From contig OZ244857.1 of the NCBI GenBank assembly GCA_965220935.1, positions 496,001-560,000 on the forward strand: a stretch of DNA of 64,000 bases, in the 5' to 3' direction. Below are positions 1-9,224 of this stretch, one piece after another. Both the position numbers and the translations under genes were made by a program. The stretch's first letter is position 1, and each line of letters begins with the position of its first letter. Under the pieces are notes generated by a model that was given only the letters and a program-made list of their open reading frames with translations, searched no databases and was not told the DNA's origin. This stretch comes from Bin80 sp965220935. Its GTDB lineage: Bacteria > Bacteroidota > Rhodothermia > Rhodothermales > Bin80.

Positions 1-1484
1 TTAACATTGGCAAGAATCGCGCCGTGCTCTTTGAGTCAAAGGGGACCCCCAAGGTGACGTTTCAAGACGTTGCTGGTTTGGCAGAAGCTAAGGAAGAAGT
101 TGCCGAAGTGGTTGAATTTCTGAAAAATCCAAAAAAATTCACAAAACTTGGAGGTGTCCTTCCTAAAGGTGTATTGCTGGTTGGCCCCCCAGGTACGGGT
201 AAAACATTAATGGGCAAAGCTGTGGCCGGCGAAGCACGAGTTCCATTCTTCTCAATCAGCGGCAGTGATTTTGTAGAGATGTTTGTGGGTGTTGGTGCAG
301 CTCGGGTTCGTGACCTGTTTAAGAAAGCAAAAGAACGAGCCCCATGTATCGTTTTCATTGATGAAATTGATGCAATAGGTCGCAGTCGGGGGCGTACGAT
401 GATGATGGGCGGCAATGATGAACGGGAAAACACGCTGAATCAACTGTTAGTGGAGATGGACGGGTTTAACACCGACAAAGGCGTCATCATCATGGCGGCG
501 ACCAACAGACCTGATGTTCTGGATGTGGCCCTTTTACGCCCTGGGCGGTTTGACAGGCAGATCTTGATTGACCGCCCCGACCGCCTTGAGCGCGCCATGA
601 TCTTCCGAGTGCATACCAGAAGTCTCGTGTTAGATCAGGATGTAGATACAGAGGTCTTGGCCTCTCAAACTCCTGGTTTTGCTGGTGCAGAAATTGCGAA
701 TGTCTGCAATGAAGCTGCACTGCTGGCCGCACGATTTGACAAAGAGGCCATCGGCATGAAAGATTTTGAACATGCCATTGATCGGGTCATTGGAGGTTTG
801 GAGAAAAAAAATAAGTTAATTAAGCCAGAAGAGAAGCGAATTGTCGCTTATCATGAGGCGGGGCACGCCATTGCAGGCTGGTATTTACCCAATACCGATC
901 CTGTCATCAAAGTCTCTATCGTCCCAAGAGGACTTGCTGCCCTCGGATATGCTCAGTCACTCCCAGATGAACGATATATTACGACGCGCGAGGCATTTAT
1001 GGATAAGATGACAATGATGATGGGGGGCCGCGTCGCCGAAGAGATCAAATTTGGACAACTATCCACTGGTGCACAAAACGATTTAGAGCGGATCACCAAG
1101 ACTGCATATGCGATGGTCGTTGACTTCGGGATGAGTAGCAAAGTCGGCCATGTCAGCTTTAATATGTCTCGTCGGCGGGATCAAACTCTGATGTTTGAAA
1201 AGCCCTATTCTGAAACCTTGGCCGCTTCAATTGATAACGAAGTCCGTGAGTTGATAGAGGATGTGCGTCAGCGGGCATGGAATCTTCTCAGCGATAAGAG
1301 TGACCGTCTAGAAGAACTAGCACAACTCCTGTTAACCAAAGAAGTCCTAGGTCCTCGGGACTTAGTTGAGGTTCTGGGCGAACGCCCCTTCGGGGAATAT
1401 GTGAATCTCAACGGAAGCCCATCAGATAATCAAACCGTCACTGAAACTCCTGAAAAACAGGAAACAGCAGAAGCTTCTTCCTAG
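1..1484 (+). CDS. ftsH: ATP-dependent zinc metalloprotease FtsH (3' part)
   Basis: This is a membrane-anchored AAA+ protease that degrades misfolded and short-lived membrane and cytosolic proteins. The reading frame is open from base 3 and starts with a linker typical of FtsH (NIGKNRAVLFESKG), so the N-terminal membrane anchor lies outside the window and the GTG at 24 is internal. Visible features are the AAA Walker A (GPPGTGKT), Walker B (FIDEIDAIG), the second region of homology (TNRPDVLDVALLRPGRFD), and the M41 zinc site HEAGH followed by the usual C-terminal helices. The tail after the protease domain is short and polar. It sits directly upstream of the str operon, where rpoC is more often found. 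The family call is certain; only the start is missing. Confidence 0.97.
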   Translation, partial: NIGKNRAVLFESKGTPKVTFQDVAGLAEAKEEVAEVVEFLKNPKKFTKLGGVLPKGVLLVGPPGTGKTLMGKAVAGEARVPFFSISGSDFVEMFVGVGAARVRDLFKKAKERAPCIVFIDEIDAIGRSRGRTMMMGGNDERENTLNQLLVEMDGFNTDKGVIIMAATNRPDVLDVALLRPGRFDRQILIDRPDRLERAMIFRVHTRSLVLDQDVDTEVLASQTPGFAGAEIANVCNEAALLAARFDKEAIGMKDFEHAIDRVIGGLEKKNKLIKPEEKRIVAYHEAGHAIAGWYLPNTDPVIKVSIVPRGLAALGYAQSLPDERYITTREAFMDKMTMMMGGRVAEEIKFGQLSTGAQNDLERITKTAYAMVVDFGMSSKVGHVSFNMSRRRDQTLMFEKPYSETLAASIDNEVRELIEDVRQRAWNLLSDKSDRLEELAQLLLTKEVLGPRDLVEVLGERPFGEYVNLNGSPSDNQTVTETPEKQETAEASS

Positions 1485-1617
1485 TTTATTAGGTCATTTT
1501 TTCTGAACATTCAAAAAAAAATTTGGTTGAATTCGCAACTTTAACAAAAAAAGTCGTAAATTGTGAGGCTGTACAATAACTGTGACCTGCTTGCAGGCAC
1601 GCAAATGCAATAATTTA

Positions 1618-1989
1618 GTGCCAACGATACAACAACTTATTAGAACGGGCCGTCATCCAAAGGTCAAGAAGACCAAGGCGGCAGCCCTGCAGGGTAACCC
1701 CCAGCGACGGGGTGTCTGTACACGTGTCTACACGACGACTCCTAAGAAACCAAATTCTGCTTTGCGGAAAGTCGCCAAGGTTCGACTTACGAATCAGATT
1801 GAAGTAATCGCATATATACCAGGAGAGGGGCATAACCTACAAGAGCACTCAATCGTACTGGTTCGTGGAGGGCGTGTCAAAGATTTGCCAGGGGTCAAGT
1901 ATCACATCGTTCGTGGTGCTCTGGATACCTCTGGTGTGGAGGATCGCACGCAGTCTCGTTCTAAGTATGGCGCTAAGCGACCCAAATAA
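1618..1989 (+). CDS. rpsL: 30S ribosomal protein S12
   Basis: S12 lies at the decoding centre and helps enforce codon-anticodon accuracy. The GTG at 1618 gives MPTIQQLIR, the conserved N-terminus of the family, and a 123-residue protein. An upstream GTG at 1582 would add 12 unrelated residues and is rejected. The TPKKPNSALRK and GRVKDLPGVKYH segments carry the lysines whose substitution gives streptomycin resistance elsewhere; here they are the sensitive, wild-type residues. It is the first gene of the long ribosomal cluster. The 133-bp gap in front of it is the largest within the first 17 kb and presumably holds the str promoter, although I see no convincing consensus. Confidence 0.97.
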   Translation: MPTIQQLIRTGRHPKVKKTKAAALQGNPQRRGVCTRVYTTTPKKPNSALRKVAKVRLTNQIEVIAYIPGEGHNLQEHSIVLVRGGRVKDLPGVKYHIVRGALDTSGVEDRTQSRSKYGAKRPK

Positions 1990-2010
1990 GTGAAAGAGAT
2001 TTGATAAACG

Positions 2011-2478
2011 ATGCGTAGGAAATCAGCAGAGCGGCGTGCAATTGCCCCCGATCCCAAGTATGGTGATCAACTTGTAGCCCAATTTGTGAACTATGTGATG
2101 CTTCACGGCAAAAAAACAGTCGCTCGCAAAATAGTGTATGACGCGTTTGCCCTTGTGGAAGAGCAGTCTGGGGAATCAGGACTTGAAATTTTTCGCAGCG
2201 CAGTGGAAAATGTCGCGCCCTTGGTTGAAGTCCGTAGCCGCCGTGTCGGTGGTGCGACCTATCAGGTGCCGATTGAAGTCCGCGCCGAGCGTCGCACGGC
2301 ACTGGCCTTTCGTTGGATCATCCAGAATGCCGCAAAACGATCCGATCGCTCCATGGCAGAGAGATTGGCAGGAGAGCTTTATGCAGCCTCTCGCGGAGAG
2401 GGCGCAGCCGTGAAGAAAAAAGACGATACACATAGGATGGCAGAATCAAACAAAGCATTTGCACATTTTAGACTATAA
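2011..2478 (+). CDS. rpsG: 30S ribosomal protein S7
   Basis: S7 is a primary 16S rRNA-binding protein that nucleates the 30S head and contacts the E-site tRNA. The protein has 155 residues, the normal bacterial length, with the typical RRKSAERR start and the GGATYQVPIEV loop. It lies 21 bases after rpsL, and its TAA stop shares one base with the ATG of fusA (TAATG). That arrangement fits translational coupling and the usual str operon order. Confidence 0.97.
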   Translation: MRRKSAERRAIAPDPKYGDQLVAQFVNYVMLHGKKTVARKIVYDAFALVEEQSGESGLEIFRSAVENVAPLVEVRSRRVGGATYQVPIEVRAERRTALAFRWIIQNAAKRSDRSMAERLAGELYAASRGEGAAVKKKDDTHRMAESNKAFAHFRL

Positions 2479-4598
2479 TGACAGTGATTCCAATGAGCTC
2501 AATCAAGGATTCAAAACTTCGCCGTATGCGCAATATCGGGATTATGGCCCACATTGATGCAGGCAAAACAACGACGACTGAGCGTATTCTTTTTTATACT
2601 GGGCGATTACATCGTATGGGAGAGGTTCACGACGGTGGGGCAACGATGGACTGGATGGAGCAGGAAAAAGAGCGGGGAATCACCATTACGAGTGCTGCCA
2701 CTACATGCTTCTGGAAAAAAGATGACGATCAGTATCGGATTAACATTATTGATACTCCAGGGCATGTTGACTTCACAGTTGAAGTTGAACGCTCTCTTCG
2801 TATTCTTGACGGTGCTGTAGCACTCTTTTGTGCTGTAGGTGGGGTTGAGCCCCAATCAGAAACCGTATGGAGGCAGGCCGATAAATATCGCGTTCCTAGA
2901 ATTGCATTTATCAACAAGATGGATCGGACTGGTGCTGATTTTGATCATGCACTCAACTCCATGAAAGAGCGGTTGAATGCAAACCCTGTTCCAGTGCAGA
3001 TTCCAATCGGCGAAGGCGCGATGTTTCGTGGTGTCATTGATCTGATCACCAATAAGGCCATCATCTGGCATGATAAAACACAAGGAGCGACTTGGGATGT
3101 GATTGATATTCCACAGGATCTACGCAAGGAAGCCAGACATTGGAGAATTCTTCTTCTTGAATCTGTGGCTGAGCATAATGATAACCTACTCATGAAGTAT
3201 CTAGAAGGAGAGGAGATTACCGCTGATGAGATTCGATCTACAGTTCGGTCAGCCACATTGAACCTTGATATTACACCGGTATTCTGTGGATCTGCGTTCA
3301 AAAATAAAGGTGTTCAGAGACTTCTTGATGGTGTGATTGATTATCTACCTAGCCCAGCTGATATTCTACCTGTCGCGGGCACTGACCCCCGATCTGAACA
3401 AGAGGCAACGCGCGCGCCACAGTCCGATGCACCCTTTTCTGCGATTGCATTTAAGATTGCTACGGATCCCTATGTCGGCAAGCTAACCTTCTTCCGCGTC
3501 TATAGTGGAATTTTGGATAAAGGTGCACAAGTATTTAACTCTACCACCGAGCGTAAAGAGCGTGTTGGTCGTCTTCTGTTTATGCATGCAAAGGACCGTG
3601 AAGATGTCACCCGTGTTGAAGCCGGTGATATTGCTGCAGCGGTTGGACTCAAGAATGTTAAAACAGGAGATACGCTATCTGATCCTGGGCATCCTGTTAT
3701 TCTGGAGCAGATGGACTTCCCAGATCCAGTGATTCGCATTGCAATTGAGCCTAAGACTAAGGCCGATAGCGATAAACTCTCCACTGGACTCCAAAAACTG
3801 GCCGAAGAAGATCCAACGTTTCAGGTTTCAATTGATGCCGAAACTGGCCAAACGATCATTGCAGGGATGGGAGAATTATACTTGGAGATCATTGTTGATC
3901 GCTTGAGACGGGAATTCAAGGTTGAGGCGAATGTCGGCAAACCACAGGTCGCTTATCGTGAAGCCTTCATGAAGACAGTCCACGAGCGCTACACGCACAA
4001 GAAGCAGACAGGAGGACGCGGACAGTTTGCGGTCGTTGAAATGGAGATCGGCCCCAATGAGAGCGGAGTAGGGTTTGAGTTTGTCAGTGAAGTCGTTGGC
4101 GGTGCCATCCCCAAAGAGTATATCCCAAGTGTTCAGAAAGGAATCAAGAGAGCAACCACTCATGGCCCACTTGCTGGATATCCCGTTGAAGGCATTCAAG
4201 TCAAACTACTTGACGGCAAACACCATGAAGTGGACTCCGATCAGAATGCATTTGAAATTGCTGGCCAGATGGCCTTTCGGAGCGCTGCCAGACGTGCAAA
4301 CCCAGTTCTCATGGAGCCTGTCATGAAGGTTGAGGTGGTAACCCCCGAAGAATATATGGGAGATGTCATCGGTGACTTAAACAGTCGGCGCGGCAGGATC
4401 ATGTCTATGGACGAACGGCAGGGTGCCCGAGTTGTCAAAGCCATGGTGCCTCTTTCAGAAATGTTTGGCTATTCAACCGATATGCGGTCACTCACGCAAG
4501 GACGTGCGATTTATACCATGCAGTTTGAATCTTATGAGTCTGCCCCGAAATCTGTGGCAGATAAGATCATTGTTTCCAGTTATGGAAAAGCAAGTTAA
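2478..4598 (+). CDS. fusA: Translation elongation factor G
   Basis: EF-G is the GTPase that drives tRNA-mRNA translocation and, with RRF, ribosome recycling. The 706-residue protein has the G1 motif AHIDAGKT at about residues 24-31, DTPGH (G3), NKMD (G4), and the full domain II-V series expected of a canonical EF-G. The start overlaps the rpsG stop by one base. A slightly later ATG (MSSIKDSK) would also fit, because the first five residues are not conserved. It is the third gene of the str cluster. Confidence 0.97.
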   Translation: MTVIPMSSIKDSKLRRMRNIGIMAHIDAGKTTTTERILFYTGRLHRMGEVHDGGATMDWMEQEKERGITITSAATTCFWKKDDDQYRINIIDTPGHVDFTVEVERSLRILDGAVALFCAVGGVEPQSETVWRQADKYRVPRIAFINKMDRTGADFDHALNSMKERLNANPVPVQIPIGEGAMFRGVIDLITNKAIIWHDKTQGATWDVIDIPQDLRKEARHWRILLLESVAEHNDNLLMKYLEGEEITADEIRSTVRSATLNLDITPVFCGSAFKNKGVQRLLDGVIDYLPSPADILPVAGTDPRSEQEATRAPQSDAPFSAIAFKIATDPYVGKLTFFRVYSGILDKGAQVFNSTTERKERVGRLLFMHAKDREDVTRVEAGDIAAAVGLKNVKTGDTLSDPGHPVILEQMDFPDPVIRIAIEPKTKADSDKLSTGLQKLAEEDPTFQVSIDAETGQTIIAGMGELYLEIIVDRLRREFKVEANVGKPQVAYREAFMKTVHERYTHKKQTGGRGQFAVVEMEIGPNESGVGFEFVSEVVGGAIPKEYIPSVQKGIKRATTHGPLAGYPVEGIQVKLLDGKHHEVDSDQNAFEIAGQMAFRSAARRANPVLMEPVMKVEVVTPEEYMGDVIGDLNSRRGRIMSMDERQGARVVKAMVPLSEMFGYSTDMRSLTQGRAIYTMQFESYESAPKSVADKIIVSSYGKAS

Positions 4599-4626
4599 TT
4601 ATTTAAATCATCATTAATAAACAGAA

Positions 4627-5817
4627 ATGGCAAAGGAAGTTTTTAAGCGTACGAAGCCGCATGTGAACGTTGGTACGATTGGGCATGTGGATCATGGGAA
4701 GACGACGTTAACGGCGGCGATTACGCGTGTTTTGAATGATCGTTACGGAGGGACAGAGATCCGGTCATTTGATTCAATCGACAATGCTCCGGAGGAGCGC
4801 GAGCGTGGGATCACCATCGCGACGGCGCATGTGGAGTATGAGACGGAGCATCGTCATTATGCGCATGTGGATTGTCCGGGTCATGCGGATTATGTGAAGA
4901 ACATGGTCACGGGGGCAGCGCAGATGGATGGTGCGATTTTGGTAGTAGATGCGTCGGATGGTCCGATGCCCCAGACGCGGGAGCATATTTTGTTAGCGCG
5001 TCAGGTGGGGGTTCCTTACATCGTGGTTTTTATGAACAAGGTGGATTTGGTGGATGATGAGGAGTTAGTGGAGTTAGTGGAGATGGAGATTCGTGAGTTA
5101 TTGGAGGCGTATGAGTTTCCTGGGGATGACATACCGATCGTCAAGGGATCGGCATTGGGGGCATTGAATGGGGAGTCTGAGTGGGAGGAGACGGTGGTTT
5201 CGTTGATGAAGGCGGTGGACGAGTATGTTCCGACGCCTGAGCGTGATAAAGACAAGCCATTTTTAATGCCTGTGGAGGATGTATTTTCGATTACGGGGCG
5301 TGGGACGGTGGCCACGGGTCGTATAGAGCGAGGGATTGTAAAGACGGGGGAGAAGGTAGAGATCGTGGGGATCCGTGAGGAGAAGACCGATACGACGGTC
5401 ACGGGGGTGGAGATGTTTAGGAAGATATTGGATGAGGGACAAGCGGGGGACAATGTGGGGTTACTGCTACGGGGGATCGCGAAAGATGAGGTGGAGCGCG
5501 GTCAGGTGATCGTGCATCCGGGGTCGATCAAGCCGCATCAGGAGTTTACCTGTGAGGTGTATGTATTGAGTAAAGATGAGGGCGGGCGTCACACGCCATT
5601 TTTCAAGGGGTATCGTCCGCAGTTTTATTTTCGTACGACGGATGTGACAGGTGATATAGAGTTACCAGAGAACACCGAGATGGTGATGCCGGGCGACAAC
5701 ACGCAGTTCAAGGTGAAGTTGATCCAGCCGGTTGCGATGGAGCAGGGATTACAGTTTGCCATTCGTGAGGGGGGGCGCACCGTTGGGGCAGGAGTCGTAT
5801 CCCAAATCCTTGACTGA
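4627..5817 (+). CDS. tuf: Translation elongation factor Tu
   Basis: EF-Tu carries aminoacyl-tRNA to the ribosomal A site as a GTP complex. The protein has 396 residues with GHVDHGKT (19-26), DCPGH, NKVD and the beta-barrel domains II and III, ending at VVSQILD. Codon choice differs sharply from fusA and rpsJ: most of the gene favours G-ending codons (GCG, ACG, GTG, GGG, GAG), whereas both neighbours are mixed. The contrast fades at both gene ends. This could reflect strong expression selection or gene conversion with a second tuf copy; the window does not decide. Confidence 0.97.
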   Translation: MAKEVFKRTKPHVNVGTIGHVDHGKTTLTAAITRVLNDRYGGTEIRSFDSIDNAPEERERGITIATAHVEYETEHRHYAHVDCPGHADYVKNMVTGAAQMDGAILVVDASDGPMPQTREHILLARQVGVPYIVVFMNKVDLVDDEELVELVEMEIRELLEAYEFPGDDIPIVKGSALGALNGESEWEETVVSLMKAVDEYVPTPERDKDKPFLMPVEDVFSITGRGTVATGRIERGIVKTGEKVEIVGIREEKTDTTVTGVEMFRKILDEGQAGDNVGLLLRGIAKDEVERGQVIVHPGSIKPHQEFTCEVYVLSKDEGGRHTPFFKGYRPQFYFRTTDVTGDIELPENTEMVMPGDNTQFKVKLIQPVAMEQGLQFAIREGGRTVGAGVVSQILD

Positions 5818-5830
5818 TCTGATACTCGTG

Positions 5831-6142
5831 ATGAAAGGGCAAAAAATCCGTATTAAGCTCAAATCTTACGATCATTCTTTGATTGATAAGAGTGCAGAGA
5901 AAATCATCAAGACGGTGAAAGCCACAGGTGCAATGGTCAGTGGGCCGATTCCTCTACCCACTCACAAGTCTATTTATACTGTACTGCGGAGCCCACATGT
6001 TAACAAGAAAAGCCGCGAACAATTTGAGAGCCGAAGTCATAACCGATTGATAGATATTCTTCCAAGTAGTACCAAGACGGTGGATGCGCTCCTGAAGTTA
6101 GAGCTACCAAGCGGTGTTGATGTTGAGATAAAAGCCTATTGA
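5831..6142 (+). CDS. rpsJ: 30S ribosomal protein S10
   Basis: S10 is a 30S head protein that also acts as NusE in transcription antitermination. The ATG at 5831 gives MKGQKIRIKLKSYDH, the conserved start, and a 103-residue product. The frame stays open upstream into tuf, but that extension is unrelated to S10 and is not used. A GTG directly before the ATG (5828) is an alternative start. This gene opens the S10 part of the cluster, only 13 bases after tuf. Confidence 0.96.
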   Translation: MKGQKIRIKLKSYDHSLIDKSAEKIIKTVKATGAMVSGPIPLPTHKSIYTVLRSPHVNKKSREQFESRSHNRLIDILPSSTKTVDALLKLELPSGVDVEIKAY

Positions 6143-6150
6143 TTCTGAAC

Positions 6151-6783
6151 ATGAGTGGAATGATTGGTAAAAAAATTGGGATGACCAGCATCTTTGATGC
6201 TGCAGGTAATAATGTCCCCTGTACCGTCATTGAAGCCGGACCTAATCGTGTTGTGCAGATTAAGCGACAGGATGGACAGGATCAGTATGACGCAGTTCAA
6301 CTGGGTTTTGGTTTTAAAAAGGAGCGCCGTACGACGAAGGCAATGAGGGGGCATTTTCAGAGTGCTGGAGTCCCTACGATGAAAATTCTCAAGGAATTTG
6401 AGTGGGATGGAGAAATGCCAGAAGTCGGAGATGAAGTGCGCGTTGAAACGATCTTTGAAGAAGGTGAAATGATTGATGTCGCTGGAACCAGTAAAGGTAA
6501 AGGATTTCAGGGTGTGGTCAAAAGGCATGGGTTTCATGGAGTTAATGATCGAACACATGGGCAACACAACCGAGAGCGTGCGCCTGGTTCAATTGGTGCG
6601 TCAAGTGATCCTTCACGTGTGATGAAGGGGATGCGAATGGGCGGCCAAATGGGGAACGCCCGCGTCACAGTCAAAAATCTTGATGTGACCAGAATTATTC
6701 CTGAGCACAATCTCATACTGATTCGTGGCGCGGTGCCAGGGCCGAACAATAGTATTGTAGAGTTAATCAAACATGGGGGGTAA
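6151..6783 (+). CDS. rplC: 50S ribosomal protein L3
   Basis: L3 is an early 23S rRNA-binding protein that reaches the peptidyl-transferase centre. The ATG at 6151 gives MSGMIGKKIGMTSIFD, the family start, and 210 residues. A TTG at 6139 would add four residues and overlap rpsJ. The conserved GASSDPSRVMKGMRMGGQMG stretch near residues 150-170 contains the region methylated by PrmB in other bacteria. The gap to rpsJ is 8 bases and the gap to rplD is 3 bases. Confidence 0.96.
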   Translation: MSGMIGKKIGMTSIFDAAGNNVPCTVIEAGPNRVVQIKRQDGQDQYDAVQLGFGFKKERRTTKAMRGHFQSAGVPTMKILKEFEWDGEMPEVGDEVRVETIFEEGEMIDVAGTSKGKGFQGVVKRHGFHGVNDRTHGQHNRERAPGSIGASSDPSRVMKGMRMGGQMGNARVTVKNLDVTRIIPEHNLILIRGAVPGPNNSIVELIKHGG

Positions 6784-6786
6784 GCG

Positions 6787-7434
6787 ATGACACTTGATGT
6801 TTTCCAACATAATGGAACACTTGCGGGTCGGACGGTTGCTCTAGATGAGGCAATTTTTGGGATAGATCCGAATGACCATGTCATTTGGCTTGACGTTCGC
6901 AGGACACAAGCTGCTGCCCGTCAAGGAAATCATAAAACAAAAGAACGTGGAGAAGTGAAGGGGGCTAACCGAAAACTATACAGACAGAAAGGTACCGGTC
7001 ATGCACGAGCTGGAAACGCTGCCTCTCCGCTACGCAGAGGAGGTGGCCGTATTTTTGGACCCCGTCCTCATACGTATGAGGTCCGACTCAGCAAAAAAGT
7101 TAAGCGTCAGGCTAAACGCTCTGCTCTCAGCTACAAAGCACAACAGGAAGCGATTCGTGTCATAGATCCTTTGCAGTTCGAAAATCCGAGCACCAAAGAT
7201 CTCAGAGCCATATTACTGAATTTAGAGATTGAATTCACGCCTGTCTTGATCGTGACGGCATCTCATAGCCCAGAAGTTTTTCGGTCAAGTCAAAACCTGC
7301 ATCGTGTTGTGGTTCGTGAAGCACGTAATGTTAGTGCAGAAGATATTCTTCGAGCTGGCATATTGGTATGCGAGGAGGATGCACTTTCTGTGTGGAGTCG
7401 TTTGTGGGCTTCTAATTCAACTGTTAGCGCCTAA
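6787..7434 (+). CDS. rplD: 50S ribosomal protein L4
   Basis: L4 lines the polypeptide exit tunnel with a long loop and, in some bacteria, represses its own operon. The protein has 215 residues. The tunnel loop is visible as the basic segment KLYRQKGTGHARAGNAASPLRRGGGRIFGPRP. It sits between rplC and rplW in the standard S10 order. No leader hairpin of the E. coli attenuation type is visible upstream of rpsJ, so autogenous control by L4 cannot be claimed here. Confidence 0.96.
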   Translation: MTLDVFQHNGTLAGRTVALDEAIFGIDPNDHVIWLDVRRTQAAARQGNHKTKERGEVKGANRKLYRQKGTGHARAGNAASPLRRGGGRIFGPRPHTYEVRLSKKVKRQAKRSALSYKAQQEAIRVIDPLQFENPSTKDLRAILLNLEIEFTPVLIVTASHSPEVFRSSQNLHRVVVREARNVSAEDILRAGILVCEEDALSVWSRLWASNSTVSA

Positions 7435-7438
7435 CTCA

Positions 7439-7738
7439 ATGAGTCGACAAGTATTGATTCGCCCCTTGATCACTGAAAAATTAACGGCTCAAATGGAGAA
7501 GTCTCATTATGGGTTCATTGTTGATTCCAAAGCTAATAAGATTGAAATAAAGCAGGCGATTGAGGAGCGTTTCCCGATGGTAGAGGTTAAAGAAGTTCGG
7601 ACGATCAATGTTCGTGGCAAACACCGCCGTCAGATGACTCGTCAGGGAGTCAGGATAGGACGGAAGGCAAAGTATAAAAAAGCAATCGTAACCCTACGCT
7701 CCGACAGCGAGCAAATTGATTTCTTTGAGGGTATATAA
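7439..7738 (+). CDS. rplW: 50S ribosomal protein L23
   Basis: L23 sits at the exit-tunnel mouth and docks trigger factor and the signal recognition particle. The ATG at 7439 gives MSRQVLIRPLITEKLTAQME, matching the family start, and 99 residues. A longer frame from 7304 would overlap 131 bases of rplD with a hydrophobic, unrelated N-terminus and is rejected. The stop is directly followed by the rplB start. Confidence 0.95.
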   Translation: MSRQVLIRPLITEKLTAQMEKSHYGFIVDSKANKIEIKQAIEERFPMVEVKEVRTINVRGKHRRQMTRQGVRIGRKAKYKKAIVTLRSDSEQIDFFEGI

Positions 7739-7741
7739 GTG

Positions 7742-8575
7742 ATGGCTATTCGACAAATCAACCCCGTAACTCCCGGTCAACGTCAGCGCTCGGTCGCTTC
7801 GTTTGAAGAAATTACTGACAGCTCCCCGCAGAAGAACTTACTGCGTCCTGTCAAGCGCCGTGGTGGACGCAATTCAACGGGGCGCATTATGGTACGTCAT
7901 CAGGGAGGCCGTCATAAGCGGCGCTACAGGGTCATTGATTTTCGGCGAAACAAAGATGGCGTTCCAGCACGCGTTGCAAGTATCCAGTATGACCCTAATC
8001 GATCCGCACGGATTGCGCTGTTGATCTATGCTGATGGTGATAAGCGTTATGTCATCGCACCAGATAAATTATCGGTGGACCAAGAGGTCCAAAATGGGGC
8101 AGATGCTCCGCCAGAGATCGGAAATTGTTTGCCATTAGGATCTATTCCCTTAGGGACGTTTGTTCATGCCATTGAGATGAAGCCTGGCAAAGGCGCTCAA
8201 CTGGCTCGGTCTGCAGGTACATTTGCTCAGTTAACCGCTCGTGAAGGCAAATATGTGACGCTCAAGCTGCCCAGTGGAGAAGTTCGAAGAATTCTCGCTG
8301 AGTGCAGGGCAACCATTGGTACAACCAGTAATCCAGATCATATGAATATCGATTTGGGTAAGGCGGGCCGCCGTCGTTGGATGGGCGTCCGCCCAAAAGT
8401 GAGAGGCGTCGCGATGAATCCCGTTGATCATCCTATGGGTGGGGGAGAAGGAAAGGCCAGTGGAGGACATCCTCGATCACCATCGGGTATCCCCGCTAAA
8501 GGATATAAGACGCGTAAGCGTAATGCTGCGTCAAATAAACATATTGTACGTCAAAGAGGCGCTAAACGCAGATAA
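7742..8575 (+). CDS. rplB: 50S ribosomal protein L2
   Basis: L2 is a universally conserved 23S rRNA-binding protein needed for subunit association and peptidyl-transferase activity. The ATG at 7742 gives MAIRQINPVTPGQR and 277 residues; a GTG three bases earlier is possible. The GRNSTGRIMVRHQGGRHKR segment and the C-terminal MNPVDHPMGGGEGKASGGHP motif, with the catalytically important histidine, are intact. Confidence 0.96.
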   Translation: MAIRQINPVTPGQRQRSVASFEEITDSSPQKNLLRPVKRRGGRNSTGRIMVRHQGGRHKRRYRVIDFRRNKDGVPARVASIQYDPNRSARIALLIYADGDKRYVIAPDKLSVDQEVQNGADAPPEIGNCLPLGSIPLGTFVHAIEMKPGKGAQLARSAGTFAQLTAREGKYVTLKLPSGEVRRILAECRATIGTTSNPDHMNIDLGKAGRRRWMGVRPKVRGVAMNPVDHPMGGGEGKASGGHPRSPSGIPAKGYKTRKRNAASNKHIVRQRGAKRR

Positions 8576-8577
8576 TC

Positions 8578-8859
8578 ATGGCACGGTCGCTCAAAAAAGG
8601 TCCATTTGTTCACCATAAACTTCAACGCAAGGTTGACCTTCTAAATCAGTTGGATAAAAAGAAAGTCGTGAAAACTTGGAGTCGTGCATCTATGATTACT
8701 CCCGATTTTGTTGGACACACATTTGCAGTTCATAATGGAAGACAGTTTATTCCTGTTTATGTCACCGAAAATATGGTCGGACATCGTTTAGGTGAATTTT
8801 CACCGACTCGTAATTTTCGTGGACATGCTGGATCCAAGAAAGATAGACGATCTAAATAA
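8578..8859 (+). CDS. rpsS: 30S ribosomal protein S19
   Basis: S19 binds 16S rRNA in the 30S head together with S13 and contacts the A-site tRNA. The protein has 93 residues with MARSLKKGPFVHHKL at the start and the conserved HNGRQFIPVYVTENMVGHRLGEFSPTR core. It starts three bases after the rplB stop and ends five bases before rplV. Confidence 0.96.
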   Translation: MARSLKKGPFVHHKLQRKVDLLNQLDKKKVVKTWSRASMITPDFVGHTFAVHNGRQFIPVYVTENMVGHRLGEFSPTRNFRGHAGSKKDRRSK

Positions 8860-8864
8860 GACTT

Positions 8865-9212
8865 ATGGAGGCACGCGCTGTACGTAAATATATTTCAGGT
8901 TCCCCACGCAAGATGCGACGGGTTGTGAATGTGGTTCGGGGTAAGTCCGTCGCCGATGCATTAAGTGTGTTATTCTTTTTACCACAGGCTGCAACAAGGC
9001 CAGTTATGTTAGCCATCCGATCGGCCATTCATAATCTTAAAGATCAATATCCTGATGAAAGATTTCAGGATGCAGATGTGTATGTCAAAGAGATTCGGGT
9101 GGATGAAGGTCCCTCCATAAAACGGATTCGCCCTGTCTCTCGAGGACGTGCGCATCCAATCTCTAAGCGAATGAGCCATCTCACCGTTATTGTTCAATCT
9201 GAAAAAGCGTAG
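8865..9212 (+). CDS. rplV: 50S ribosomal protein L22
   Basis: L22 contacts all 23S rRNA domains and narrows the exit tunnel with its beta-hairpin loop, the site of some macrolide-resistance changes. The protein has 115 residues. The SPRKMRRVVNVVRGKSVADAL start and the loop around IKRIRPVSRGRAHPISKRMSHL are typical. No Shine-Dalgarno sequence precedes the ATG, as with most genes in this cluster. Confidence 0.95.
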   Translation: MEARAVRKYISGSPRKMRRVVNVVRGKSVADALSVLFFLPQAATRPVMLAIRSAIHNLKDQYPDERFQDADVYVKEIRVDEGPSIKRIRPVSRGRAHPISKRMSHLTVIVQSEKA

Positions 9213-9224
9213 GTCTTGAAATAA

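Noticed and set aside
7304..7438. Longer N-terminus for L23 (and similar upstream extensions for S12, L14, S8, L30, RpoA)
   Set aside because: The extensions overlap the previous gene out of frame and have no family similarity; the conserved starts lie downstream.
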